Assembly: GCA_021325375.1 (NCBI GenBank)
Contig: JAJPHG010000018.1
Coordinates: 62,001-126,000, forward strand
DNA: 64,000 nt
Direction of reading: 5' to 3'
Source of the DNA: Alphaproteobacteria bacterium
GTDB taxonomy: Bacteria > Pseudomonadota > Alphaproteobacteria > Micropepsales > Micropepsaceae
The position numbers were made by a program, and so were the translations under genes. Below the pieces are notes generated by a model, which ran no database searches, was not told the origin of the DNA, and was given only the letters and a program-made list of their open reading frames with translations. Positions 53,809-60,763 of the stretch are shown here, piece by piece. How positions within the stretch are numbered: the first letter of the stretch is position 1; each line of letters begins with the position of its first letter.

Positions 53809-54795
53809 TTACAGCATCGCCGGGATCACCCTGTCCGGCGGCTTGTGGCCGTCGGCGAAGGTCTTGATGTTGATGATCACCTTCTCGCCCATGTCCATGC
53901 GGCCCTCGATCGTGGCCGAGCCCATGTGCGGCAAGAGCACCACGTTCTTGAGCTTCTTGAGCTTGGGGTTGACGGCGGGCTCGTGCTCGAAGACGTCGAG
54001 GCCGGCGCCGGAGAGCTGGCCGGCCTCGAGCATGCGCGCCAGCGTGTTCTCGTCGATCACCTCGCCGCGCGCGGTGTTGACGATGTAGGCCGTGGGCTTC
54101 ATCAGCTTGAGGCGCCGCGCCGACAAGAGATGATAGGTCGCGGGCGTATGCGGACAGTTGACCGAGACGATGTCCATGCGCGCGAGCATCTGGTCGAGGC
54201 TCTCCCAATAGGTCGCCTCGAGCTCGCGCTCGATGTTGGCATGCACGGGCTTGCGGTTGTGGTAGTGGATCTGAAGCCCGAACGCCTTGGCGCGGCGCGC
54301 CACCGCCTGGCCGATGCGGCCCATGCCGACGATGCCGAGCCGCTTGCCCTGCACGCGGTGGCCGAGCATCCAGCTGGGCGACCAGCCGGTGAAGCGGTCG
54401 GCCTCGAGCTCCTTCACGCCCTCGACGAGGCGCCGCGGCACCGCCAGGATCAGCGCCATCGTCATGTCGGCGGTGTCCTCGGTCAGCACGCCCGGCGTGT
54501 TGGTGACGGTGATGCCTTTGTCGAGCGCGGTCTTGACGTCGATATTGTCGACGCCGGTGCCGAAATTGGCGATCAGCTTCAGGTTCGCGCCGGCGCGCAC
54601 GATCACTTTGGAATCGATGCGGTCGGTGACGGTGGGGACGAGCACGTCGGCCGCTTTCACCGCTTCGATGAGGTCGGCCTGGCTCATCGGCGCGTCGTCG
54701 TGGTTCAGCCGCGTGTCGAAAAGCTCGCGCATGCGCGTCTCGATCGCATCGGGCAGCTTGCGCGTGACGATGACGAGCGGCTTCTTCGCGGGCAT
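53809..54795 (-). CDS. D-isomer 2-hydroxyacid dehydrogenase
   Basis: A 328-residue NAD(P)H-dependent enzyme of the glyoxylate/hydroxypyruvate reductase type: NFGTGVDNIDVKTALDKGIT, Rossmann motif GIVGMGRIGQAVARRAKAFG, the catalytic Arg in NTARGEVID, Glu in DVFEHEP and His in LLPHMGSAT. Reduces glyoxylate, hydroxypyruvate or similar. Confidence 0.93.
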   Translation of the reverse strand: MPAKKPLVIVTRKLPDAIETRMRELFDTRLNHDDAPMSQADLIEAVKAADVLVPTVTDRIDSKVIVRAGANLKLIANFGTGVDNIDVKTALDKGITVTNTPGVLTEDTADMTMALILAVPRRLVEGVKELEADRFTGWSPSWMLGHRVQGKRLGIVGMGRIGQAVARRAKAFGLQIHYHNRKPVHANIERELEATYWESLDQMLARMDIVSVNCPHTPATYHLLSARRLKLMKPTAYIVNTARGEVIDENTLARMLEAGQLSGAGLDVFEHEPAVNPKLKKLKNVVLLPHMGSATIEGRMDMGEKVIINIKTFADGHKPPDRVIPAML

Positions 54796-54862
54796 GGCGG
54801 TGGTTCTCGAACGGTTCTGGCGCTATTAGCAGGGCCCAAGCCCCCAGCGTCAAGGACGGCGG

Positions 54863-55621
54863 ATGACGCAAATCGACTACGAGCGCGAATACAGGCCGAG
54901 CACCGGCGTGCCGGACTATCTCGATATTCTGGCGCGCTGGGAGCGCGAGGCGGCGGACTGGCGCGCAGCCGCGCCGGCGCGGCTCGGCGTGGCCTATGGC
55001 GACACGGCGCGCCAGGCGATGGACATCTTCCTTCCCGAGGGCGAGCGGCTGGCGATGTTCATCCATGGCGGCTGGTGGCGGATGCTCGACCGCTCGTCTT
55101 TCAGCCACATGGCGCGGGGCCTCAACGCCCACGGCATAGCCGTCGCTGTGGTGAGCTACGATCTGTGCCCCGCGGTGAGCATCGCCACGATCGTCGAGCA
55201 GATCCGGCGCGCATGCCTGTTTTTGCAGCGGCCGCTGAGCGTGTGCGGTCATTCCGCCGGCGGCCATCTCGCCGCGATGGCGGCGGCGACGCTGAAAGAG
55301 GTCGTGGGCGGCATGGCGATCTCGGGCGCGTTCGATCTCCTGCCGCTGCTCAACGTGTCGGAGAACGCCGATTGGCGGCTGGACGCGGCCGGCGCCCGCG
55401 CGCTCTCGCCGATCCATCTTCCGCCGCCCGCGGTGTTCGACGCGGTGGTGGGCGAGCGCGAGTCGAGCGAGTTCCGCCGCCAGAGCCGCGTGCTGAGCCA
55501 GGCCTGGCGCGCGCGTTACGAGGAGGTAAGAGGCGCGAACCATTTCACGGTGCTCGATCCGCTCACCGATCCGAAGAGTGCGATGGTGGCGCGGCTTGTG
55601 GAGATTTGCTCCCGGAAATAG
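54863..55621 (+). CDS. Alpha/beta hydrolase (kynurenine formamidase-like)
   Basis: A 252-residue esterase: the oxyanion H-G-G-W-W motif in FIHGGWWRMLDRS, nucleophile elbow GHSAGGHLAAM, and a C-terminal His in GANHFTVLD. The N-terminus IDYEREYRPSTGVPDYLDIL matches the arylformamidase-like group. It may hydrolyse N-formylkynurenine or an ester; no other tryptophan-pathway gene is nearby. Confidence 0.88.
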   Translation: MTQIDYEREYRPSTGVPDYLDILARWEREAADWRAAAPARLGVAYGDTARQAMDIFLPEGERLAMFIHGGWWRMLDRSSFSHMARGLNAHGIAVAVVSYDLCPAVSIATIVEQIRRACLFLQRPLSVCGHSAGGHLAAMAAATLKEVVGGMAISGAFDLLPLLNVSENADWRLDAAGARALSPIHLPPPAVFDAVVGERESSEFRRQSRVLSQAWRARYEEVRGANHFTVLDPLTDPKSAMVARLVEICSRK

Positions 55622-55628
55622 CCCCAAC

Positions 55629-55825
55629 TGTCATGGCCCGCGACTGCGGGCCACCCAGGTAACACCGGCTCAATTTCAATAATCGCACGCGGAGACGCGG
55701 AGTCCGCGGAGTGGAAAAGAACCTCCGCATTCTCTGCGACTCCGCGTGAATCCTTTCAATGTGGTGCAGAACCCAACTGGGTGGCCCGTTCGTACGCTGT
55801 CGCTACGAACTCGCGGGCCATGACA
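55629..55825. repeat. Second copy of the MITE-like terminal-inverted-repeat element
   Basis: Starts TGTCATGGCCCGCGACTGCG and ends GCGGGCCATGACA. The core (CGCGGAGACGCGGAGTCCGC to CTCCGCGTGAATCC) matches the copy at 36245-36421. The right arm has an extra about 21-bp hairpin (GTTCGTACGC / GCTACGAAC), which makes it longer (197 bp). Confidence 0.85.
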
Positions 55826-55855
55826 ATGGGGGAGGAAAGAGCATAAAAAGATTCC

Positions 55856-56311
55856 GTGAGATTCGCGTTCCTCCTCGCCGCGGCGCTGGCCGCCGCTCCC
55901 GCGCCGCCGCCGCATTATGCGAGCCTGCGCAGCGACAAGGTCTATCTGCGCGAGGGGCCGACCTATCAGCATCGCGTGCTCTTCATCTATCACCGCAAGG
56001 ACTATCCGGTGCAGGTGCTGGCCGCGTATGAAAGCTGGCGGCGCGTGCGCGACGTCGACGGCACGGTCGGCTGGATCAGCCAGACGATGCTCTCCGACGC
56101 GCGCACCGTGCTCGTCACGGGCCAGGGCAAGGCGCAGCTTCGATCCTCTCCCGCCCCCACGGCACCGGTCGCGGCCGACGCCGAGCCCGGCGTTGTGGGA
56201 AAGCTCAAGGCGTGCAAGCCTCGGTTCTGCAAGATCGCGGCCGGCGGCGTGACAGGCTGGATCGACAGAACCAGAATCTGGGGAGTGGACGCGGGTGAAA
56301 CCATCGACTGA
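55856..56311 (+). CDS. Bacterial SH3-domain secreted protein
   Basis: A 151-residue protein, GTG start, with signal peptide (MRFAFLLAAALAAAPAPPPH). It contains two SH3b-like modules: SDKVYLREGPTYQHRVLFIY with SWRRVRDVDGTVGWISQTML, and LRSSPAPTAPVAADAEPG with FCKIAAGGVTGWIDRTRI. SH3b domains bind peptidoglycan. Two cysteines (KACKPRFC) could pair. Its 3' end overlaps the MFS start by 17 nt. Confidence 0.85.
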   Translation: MRFAFLLAAALAAAPAPPPHYASLRSDKVYLREGPTYQHRVLFIYHRKDYPVQVLAAYESWRRVRDVDGTVGWISQTMLSDARTVLVTGQGKAQLRSSPAPTAPVAADAEPGVVGKLKACKPRFCKIAAGGVTGWIDRTRIWGVDAGETID

Positions 56312-57821
56312 GGCCGAGGTTCCCGCGCGCGATCCCGCGATCGGCGGGCTCTCGGGCGACCCGGCGGGCCTGCTGCCGGCGCAGGCCGGCGGGCTCGCGA
56401 GCTGGCTGAGCGAGCCGGACGAGCTCTCCGTCACCGGCCACCGCGCGGCCAGCCGCCTCGGCCAGCTCTCCTGGGCGATGTTCGAATGGGCGCGCAACCC
56501 TTACGTCCTTCTTGTCACGATCTACCTGTTCGCGCCGTATTTCTCGAAGTCCGTGGTGGGCGATCCGGTGCGCGGACAGGCGCTGTGGGGCGCGATCGCG
56601 GCGGCCGGCGGCCTGCTCGTGGGCCTGCTGGCGCCGTTCCTGGGCGCGATCGCGGACGCGGGCGGGCGGCGCAAGCCGTGGATCGCGTTCTATGTGGTGA
56701 TCCTGTGCGGCGCGGGGCTGATGATGTGGTTCGCCATGCCGCATGCCAATCCGTGGCAGCTCGTTTTCGTCGGCGCGCTCGTGGTCCTGGCCAACGCCTC
56801 CTTCGAATTCTCGATGGTCTTTCACAATTCGCTTTTGCCGACGATCACGCCGCAGAGAAGCATCGCGCGGCTTTCGGGGCTGGGGCTCGCGCTCACCAAC
56901 GCCGCGGGCGTGCTGCTGCTCTCGCTCATGCTCGTGTGTTTCGCGCTGCCCGGCAAGGTGCATTGGAGCTTCATCCCGGCCCATCCGCTCTTCGGCATCG
57001 ACAACATCGTGGCCCATGAGGACGAGCGGCTGGCGGGCCCCGCTTCCGCGATCTGGCTCATGCTGTTCGGCATTCCGCTGTTCCTGTTCACCCCGGACCG
57101 GCCGAAGGGCAGGGTCAAGCTGCTCGACGCCGCCGTCGCCGGCGTGCGCTCCGTGGCGGGCACGGTGCGAAGCCTGCGTCGCTATCGCAACGTCGGCGCC
57201 TATCTCCTGGCGCGGCTGTTCTTCAACGACGGCATGACGGCGGTGCTCACCTTCGGCGGCATCTATGCCGCTTCGACCTTCAACTGGGGGCCGATACAGC
57301 TGATCCTCTACGGCATCGAGCTCAGCGTCTTCGCGGTCATCGGCGGGTTCCTGGGCGGGTTCCTCGACGACCGCTACGGCTCCAAGCGCGCGATCTTCAT
57401 CAGCATCGGAGGAACCGCGCTTGCCGGCCTCGCCAGCCTGACGATGGCGCCCGACCGGATCCTCTGGTTCATCCCTTACGACGTTCACGCGGCGCCGATC
57501 TGGGCATTCAAGTTCTTCAACACCTGGCCGGAGGTGATCTACCTCGCCATCGTCAACTTCACCGCGGTTCTGATCACGGCCGGCTATGCCAACAGCCGCA
57601 CCATGCTCGCCCGCATCGCGCCGACCGAGAAGATCACCGAGTTCTTCGGCCTCTATCAGCTCTCCGGCACCTCGACGACGTTTCTGGCGACCGGCTTCGT
57701 CGGCTGGCTCACGGCGGTCTCGCACAGCCAGCGCATCGGATTGCTCGGAGAAACGCTGTTCCTCGCAATCGGCCTCGTCTTGATGTTCTTCGTGCGCGAA
57801 GAGCGCGCCGCCGCCGAATGA
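56295..57821 (+). CDS. MFS transporter (UMF1/Atg22-like)
   Basis: A 508-residue transporter with about 12 transmembrane segments: GQLSWAMFEWARNPYVLLVT, APFLGAIADAGGRRKPWIAF (the G-x-x-x-D-R/G-x-x-R/K motif between segments 2 and 3), and FYVVILCGAGLMMWFAMP. GTG start overlapping the SH3 gene. The UMF1 group includes vacuolar amino acid exporters in fungi; substrates in bacteria are unknown. Confidence 0.88.
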   Translation: MKPSTEAEVPARDPAIGGLSGDPAGLLPAQAGGLASWLSEPDELSVTGHRAASRLGQLSWAMFEWARNPYVLLVTIYLFAPYFSKSVVGDPVRGQALWGAIAAAGGLLVGLLAPFLGAIADAGGRRKPWIAFYVVILCGAGLMMWFAMPHANPWQLVFVGALVVLANASFEFSMVFHNSLLPTITPQRSIARLSGLGLALTNAAGVLLLSLMLVCFALPGKVHWSFIPAHPLFGIDNIVAHEDERLAGPASAIWLMLFGIPLFLFTPDRPKGRVKLLDAAVAGVRSVAGTVRSLRRYRNVGAYLLARLFFNDGMTAVLTFGGIYAASTFNWGPIQLILYGIELSVFAVIGGFLGGFLDDRYGSKRAIFISIGGTALAGLASLTMAPDRILWFIPYDVHAAPIWAFKFFNTWPEVIYLAIVNFTAVLITAGYANSRTMLARIAPTEKITEFFGLYQLSGTSTTFLATGFVGWLTAVSHSQRIGLLGETLFLAIGLVLMFFVREERAAAE

Positions 57822-57906
57822 CGTTCCGGTCGAGCAAGCTCAAAGGGCATGCGCAATGACCGGCCGGGTGGCTTCGTGCAGCTGCGGGTAGTGTCCCTGC
57901 TAGCCC

Positions 57907-58386
57907 TCAGTGCCCTACTTTGTTCCGAGGGGTATCCGGATTTGGTGTGCAGTAGCCGCTCATGAGTTCCTGTACATCGCCTGCCATGACGGAGCCCATG
58001 CGAAAGTCGCCGTTTGATTTGCCAATTGAGATGACTGTTGCGCCAACCAGAGGGCCAATGCCGCTCACCAGGTGGGATTGCGAAGTCACAGCCACTATTC
58101 CGGCATCGTTGTTTTCGAGAAGCTGGTTCCGAAACGTCATGGGTTTGTGCTGATATTCGCCGCTGTGACCGGGAACCGGGACTGGCTCACCCATAGGTCC
58201 GACAACCGGGACGTCCACGATCCAGTCGAGCCATTCTCCGTCGATCCTTATTTTGGCCTCGCCGGGTACGTCGGGACCTATCGTCAAATTCTTATACGTG
58301 CAGCTCCACGAATCGGCCGCTGCAGCGGGCGCATTGACGAAGGTCAGCGCAACACAACACAGAACTGCACCTAGGCGAGCGGGCAT
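57907..58386 (-). CDS. Secreted protein of unknown function
   Basis: A 159-residue protein with signal peptide (MPARLGAVLCCVALTFVNAP, AAA-DS). The mature part, CTYKNLTIGPDVPGEAKIRI and EWLDWIVDVPVVGPMGEPV, is beta-rich and ends with a cysteine near the C-terminus. Codon use is less GC-rich than neighbours and it lies at the edge of an insertion-element remnant, so recent acquisition is possible. Family not recognised. Confidence 0.65.
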   Translation of the reverse strand: MPARLGAVLCCVALTFVNAPAAAADSWSCTYKNLTIGPDVPGEAKIRIDGEWLDWIVDVPVVGPMGEPVPVPGHSGEYQHKPMTFRNQLLENNDAGIVAVTSQSHLVSGIGPLVGATVISIGKSNGDFRMGSVMAGDVQELMSGYCTPNPDTPRNKVGH

Positions 58387-58655
58387 GACTGGCCTTCTGA
58401 TTAGCGGTCGGCATTGCCTAGCGTAGCACCGCCGCCGCCAGACATGAGCTTGGTCCCTGACGCGAGCCGTTTGCGCCGGCGCTTCACGAGATCGTCTGGA
58501 GCCTCCGGCATCGTATCGTCCGTATCTCCTGCGGCGATCAGCTCAAGGGACTGATCCGGCTGACCTTCACCTTGCCCGCCGGTGGGGCCGCGGCGGGTTC
58601 CGCACGTTGCCAGCCGGAGGGACAGCACCCCCTCTTGGTAGTGTCCTGATTTGAA

Positions 58656-58886
58656 CTAGGGGACTGTGTATCCCCGTCCACTACACGCCTTGCAAGAGGG
58701 CGGCGGTGGCTCATTTACCTGCGCAAAAACTTTCCGGAAATATGTGACGCCGTCGCCGCAAAGGGCACATCGACGATAATTGTTTCGACCATCTGCCATC
58801 CAAGTGCTGTGCTGGCAAATGGTGGTGCCCTTGCAATGTACACATTTGATGACTTGTTTGTTGTCTACGACGACGACATCCATCAT
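58656..58886 (-). CDS. Cys-rich zinc-ribbon-like small protein
   Basis: A 76-residue protein with four Cys motifs: IKCVHCKGTTIC, YRRCALCGDG and PSCKACSGRGY. The pairs C-x-x-C suggest zinc coordination, and the last part resembles a DnaJ-type CxxCxGxG unit. It lies inside the IS1-like element; its stop overlaps the inner edge of the left inverted repeat. Possibly a passenger gene. Start uncertain by one codon (MM). Confidence 0.5.
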   Translation of the reverse strand: MMDVVVVDNKQVIKCVHCKGTTICQHSTWMADGRNNYRRCALCGDGVTYFRKVFAQVNEPPPPSCKACSGRGYTVP

Positions 58887-58934
58887 CAGCCCCTTGATTT
58901 ATGCTCGGCCACTATAGCCGCGGCCGGGCCGCGT

Positions 58935-59135
58935 ATGTCCATGCGGCGCTTCACGCGCCTGACCAACGGCTTCTCGAAGAAGCTGGACAACCTCAAGGCC
59001 GCTGTGTCGCTGTACTTTGCGCATTGCAACATGGTCCGTATCCACAAGACCCTTCGCGTTATCCCTGCCGTGGCGGCAGGGGTTTCTGATAGGCTGTGGA
59101 CGCTCACGGAGTTGGTTGAGCAAACCTCCAAGTGA
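58935..59135 (+). pseudogene. C-terminal fragment of an IS1-family transposase
   Basis: The segment MSMRRFTRLTNGFSKKLDNL, KAAVSLYFAHCNMVRIHKTL, RVIPAVAAGVSDRLWTLTEL is the conserved C-terminal end of IS1-like (single-ORF) transposases, including the R-R-F-T-R-L-T-N and N-x-V-R-I-H-K-T-L-R-V motifs. The N-terminal HTH and the first catalytic Asp residues are absent upstream, so it cannot be functional. Confidence 0.8.
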
Positions 59136-59146
59136 GGGCGCGCTAT

Positions 59147-59314
59147 ATGGGATTGCTACTTCTCATTATTGGGGGTGGCGTGCTCTGGGGCACCTTCAAA
59201 AACATTGACAGATTTCAGGGGCCGGATTCATCCGAACTATTTGCGGGCACGGGGGCCTTCGCGGGCATCGTGCTTATGATTATTGGACTCCTCTTAGCTG
59301 TGATCGGCAGATAG
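59147..59314 (+). CDS. Small two-helix membrane protein
   Basis: A 55-residue protein: MGLLLLIIGGGVLWGTFKNI and a second helix AGTGAFAGIVLMIIGLLLAVI. GAGGG precedes the ATG. It sits inside the IS1-like remnant after the transposase fragment. Expression and function unknown. Confidence 0.5.
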   Translation: MGLLLLIIGGGVLWGTFKNIDRFQGPDSSELFAGTGAFAGIVLMIIGLLLAVIGR

Positions 59315-59754
59315 AGGGCAGGCTCACCCTGACGTTCGCTTTGCGTCCGGCCCTTATGCCAGCCCCAACGGCATTTCGACTTTATGGTCGGGATTCGGTT
59401 CTCGCTCATGCGGTGAGGTAAAGCGCCGATCCGCAGTAAGAAAAGTGGCAAAGCGTCAGGAATTCAAATTAGGACAGCACCCCCCCTTGAACCGCAACGC
59501 AGCAAACACCACATCGCTTAAATCCCCACAATTGCGAGGACAGCTCGGGAGGCCGCGACGCGGTTCTCCGACGTGCCGTTTGCTTGAAGGTCTGCCGGCG
59601 CATGCGCGGTAGATCGCAAGTTCACGGCGCGGTGCAGAAATAAATTTCGACCCGTGTCGGGCTTTTTCGAAACGGGTTTCCCGCGGGCGGCGGAGCTATG
59701 CCCGAAACGCCGCGCAAAAGACGAAACGCGTTCTGTACAGAAGGGAGAACGAAC
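59315..59754. other. Gap with the right end of the IS1-like element
   Basis: About 440 nt without a convincing gene. It holds the right inverted repeat (59461-59480) and flank. The minus open frame at 59518-59775 has poor composition and is not called. The AAGGGAG of the next gene is at its end. Confidence 0.5.
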
Positions 59755-59931
59755 GTGCCTCAGATCAATTTCCATACGACGCCGCAGTTCGACGCCGATC
59801 TCGCGGCTCTGACCGAGGCGCTGAAGCTACGGTCCAAGTCGGAGGCGATCCGGCTCGCGGTGCACGAGTTCGCGGCCGCCTTGCGCGAGAGTGCCGCACG
59901 CAAGGCGCAGGCCGCGAAGCCTTCGCCTTGA
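59755..59931 (+). CDS. Small ribbon-helix-helix-like protein
   Basis: A 58-residue protein, GTG start with AAGGGAG upstream. MPQINFHTTPQFDADLAALT, EALKLRSKSEAIRLAVHEFA shows the RHH strand followed by two helices (the L-R-S-K-S-E-A-I-R-x-A motif of CopG-type proteins). It could be an orphan antitoxin or regulator. An upstream in-frame ATG at 59698 would add a non-homologous extension. Convergent with the Cys/His-rich gene. Confidence 0.7.
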   Translation: MPQINFHTTPQFDADLAALTEALKLRSKSEAIRLAVHEFAAALRESAARKAQAAKPSP

Positions 59932-59938
59932 GGCGAGG

Positions 59939-60754
59939 TCAGTGCGGGTACTGGCCGTCGTGATGGTCGCCGTCGTGATGATCGCCGTCATGCGGGCCGT
60001 CGTGATGGAGGTCGTCGCCGTGCGGACCGTCATGATACCCGCCGTCATGGTGATCGCCGTCATGGTGATCGCCGTCATGGTGATCGCCGTCGTGGTGGTC
60101 GCCATCGTGGTGGTCGCCATCGTGGTGATCGCCGTCATGGTGGTCGTTGTCGTGGATGATCACGGCGCCGGACGGCGCGCCTTCGCCGTACCAGCCGGCG
60201 TCGGGGCCTTCCTCGTCGTGCCAGGCGTCTTGATGGTGGTGATGGCGGTGATGCTCGTCGACGTAGCGGTTCTCGTAGTCTTCCGCCTGCTGCTCGTAGA
60301 CGTCGGTGTCCTCGCGGTAGCGCTCCTCGTCGTGGCGGAAGCGGTTGTGGTCGTGGCGGTAGATCTCTTCCTCATGCGCCACGCGGCGCTCATGGTCGCC
60401 GTCGTCCCAGCAATCGCGCTCGCAGCCGATGCCGCGCCAGCAATCGCCGTCGCAGCGCCGCCAGTTGCGGCAGCCGTGATCGCAATGCCGGTCGGCGTAG
60501 CAGTCGCGATAGCAATGCCGCTCGCCGCATCCGCTATGGCAGCGCCGTTCGCCGCATCCCGAATGGCAGCGGTCGTATTCGCCGCAGCCGTCCCAGCAGC
60601 CATTGTCGCCGAAATGGCGGAACTGGATCTCAGGGACGGGATCGAAGGGATCGAGCAGGACGGTGTCGTCGACCGCGACTTGCGCCCGTGCCGCGGGCGC
60701 GTGGATCAGCGTTAGGCTTAATGCGAGCGCGACAAGGGCCAGAAGCTTTCTCAT
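59939..60754 (-). CDS. Secreted protein with CxxxC repeats and an HHDGD tail
   Basis: A 271-residue protein with signal peptide (MRKLLALVALALSLTLIHAP, ARA-Q). Residues 53-115 hold 14 cysteines as seven C-x-x-x-C units spaced 9-10 residues apart (CWDGC, CHSGC, CHSGC, CYRDC, CDHGC, CDGDC, CERDC), interleaved with Arg/His. Residues 121-175 are acidic/His-rich (HRHHHH). Residues 205-238 are tandem HHDGD, followed by degenerate copies to the end. No known family recognised. The Cys and His content strongly suggests extracytoplasmic metal or heme binding. It follows the Sel1 gene by 9 bp and is probably its operon partner. The opposite strand is also open here (plus frame 59891-60715), but its product is a low-complexity Ala/Val run. 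Confidence 0.75.
   Translation of the reverse strand: MRKLLALVALALSLTLIHAPAARAQVAVDDTVLLDPFDPVPEIQFRHFGDNGCWDGCGEYDRCHSGCGERRCHSGCGERHCYRDCYADRHCDHGCRNWRRCDGDCWRGIGCERDCWDDGDHERRVAHEEEIYRHDHNRFRHDEERYREDTDVYEQQAEDYENRYVDEHHRHHHHQDAWHDEEGPDAGWYGEGAPSGAVIIHDNDHHDGDHHDGDHHDGDHHDGDHHDGDHHDGDHHDGGYHDGPHGDDLHHDGPHDGDHHDGDHHDGQYPH
60041..60142. repeat. 15-bp tandem repeat coding for HHDGD
   Basis: About seven near-identical 15-bp units, read on the plus strand as GTCATGGTGATCGCC with third-position changes to GTCGTGGTGGTCGCC and ATCGTGGTGGTCGCC. Copy number is likely to vary by slippage. Confidence 0.85.
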
Positions 60755-60763
60755 GGCTGTCTC

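Larger units (their letters stand above)
58638..59480. mobile_element. Decayed IS1-like insertion element
   Basis: The 843-bp segment is bounded by imperfect 20-bp inverted repeats (GTAGTGTCCTGATTTGAACT at 58638; reverse complement of 59461-59480 is GTGCTGTCCTAATTTGAATT; 16 of 20 identical). Flanks CCCCTCTTG (58629-58637) and CCCCCCTTG (59481-59489) match 8 of 9, as expected for an IS1-type target duplication. Inside is a C-terminal transposase fragment plus two small genes. GGACAGCAC also appears outside at 58620-58628 and GTAGTGTCC at 57888-57896, so a second, nested or tandem remnant may exist. Confidence 0.7.

Noticed and set aside
58401-58628. Minus open frame of 75 residues upstream of the secreted protein gene
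   Set aside because: Composition is Gly/Arg-rich with no motif or ribosome site, and it lies against IS-end sequence; not called as a gene.
59518-59775. Minus open frame of 85 residues
   Set aside because: Overlaps the start of the better supported RHH gene and has no family pattern.
60041-60142. CRISPR-like repeat array
   Set aside because: Repeats are contiguous 15-bp coding units without spacers.
59891-60715. Plus-strand open frame of 274 residues with Val/Ala/Met runs
   Set aside because: Antisense reading of the HHDGD repeats; the low-complexity hydrophobic product is an artefact of the repeat.
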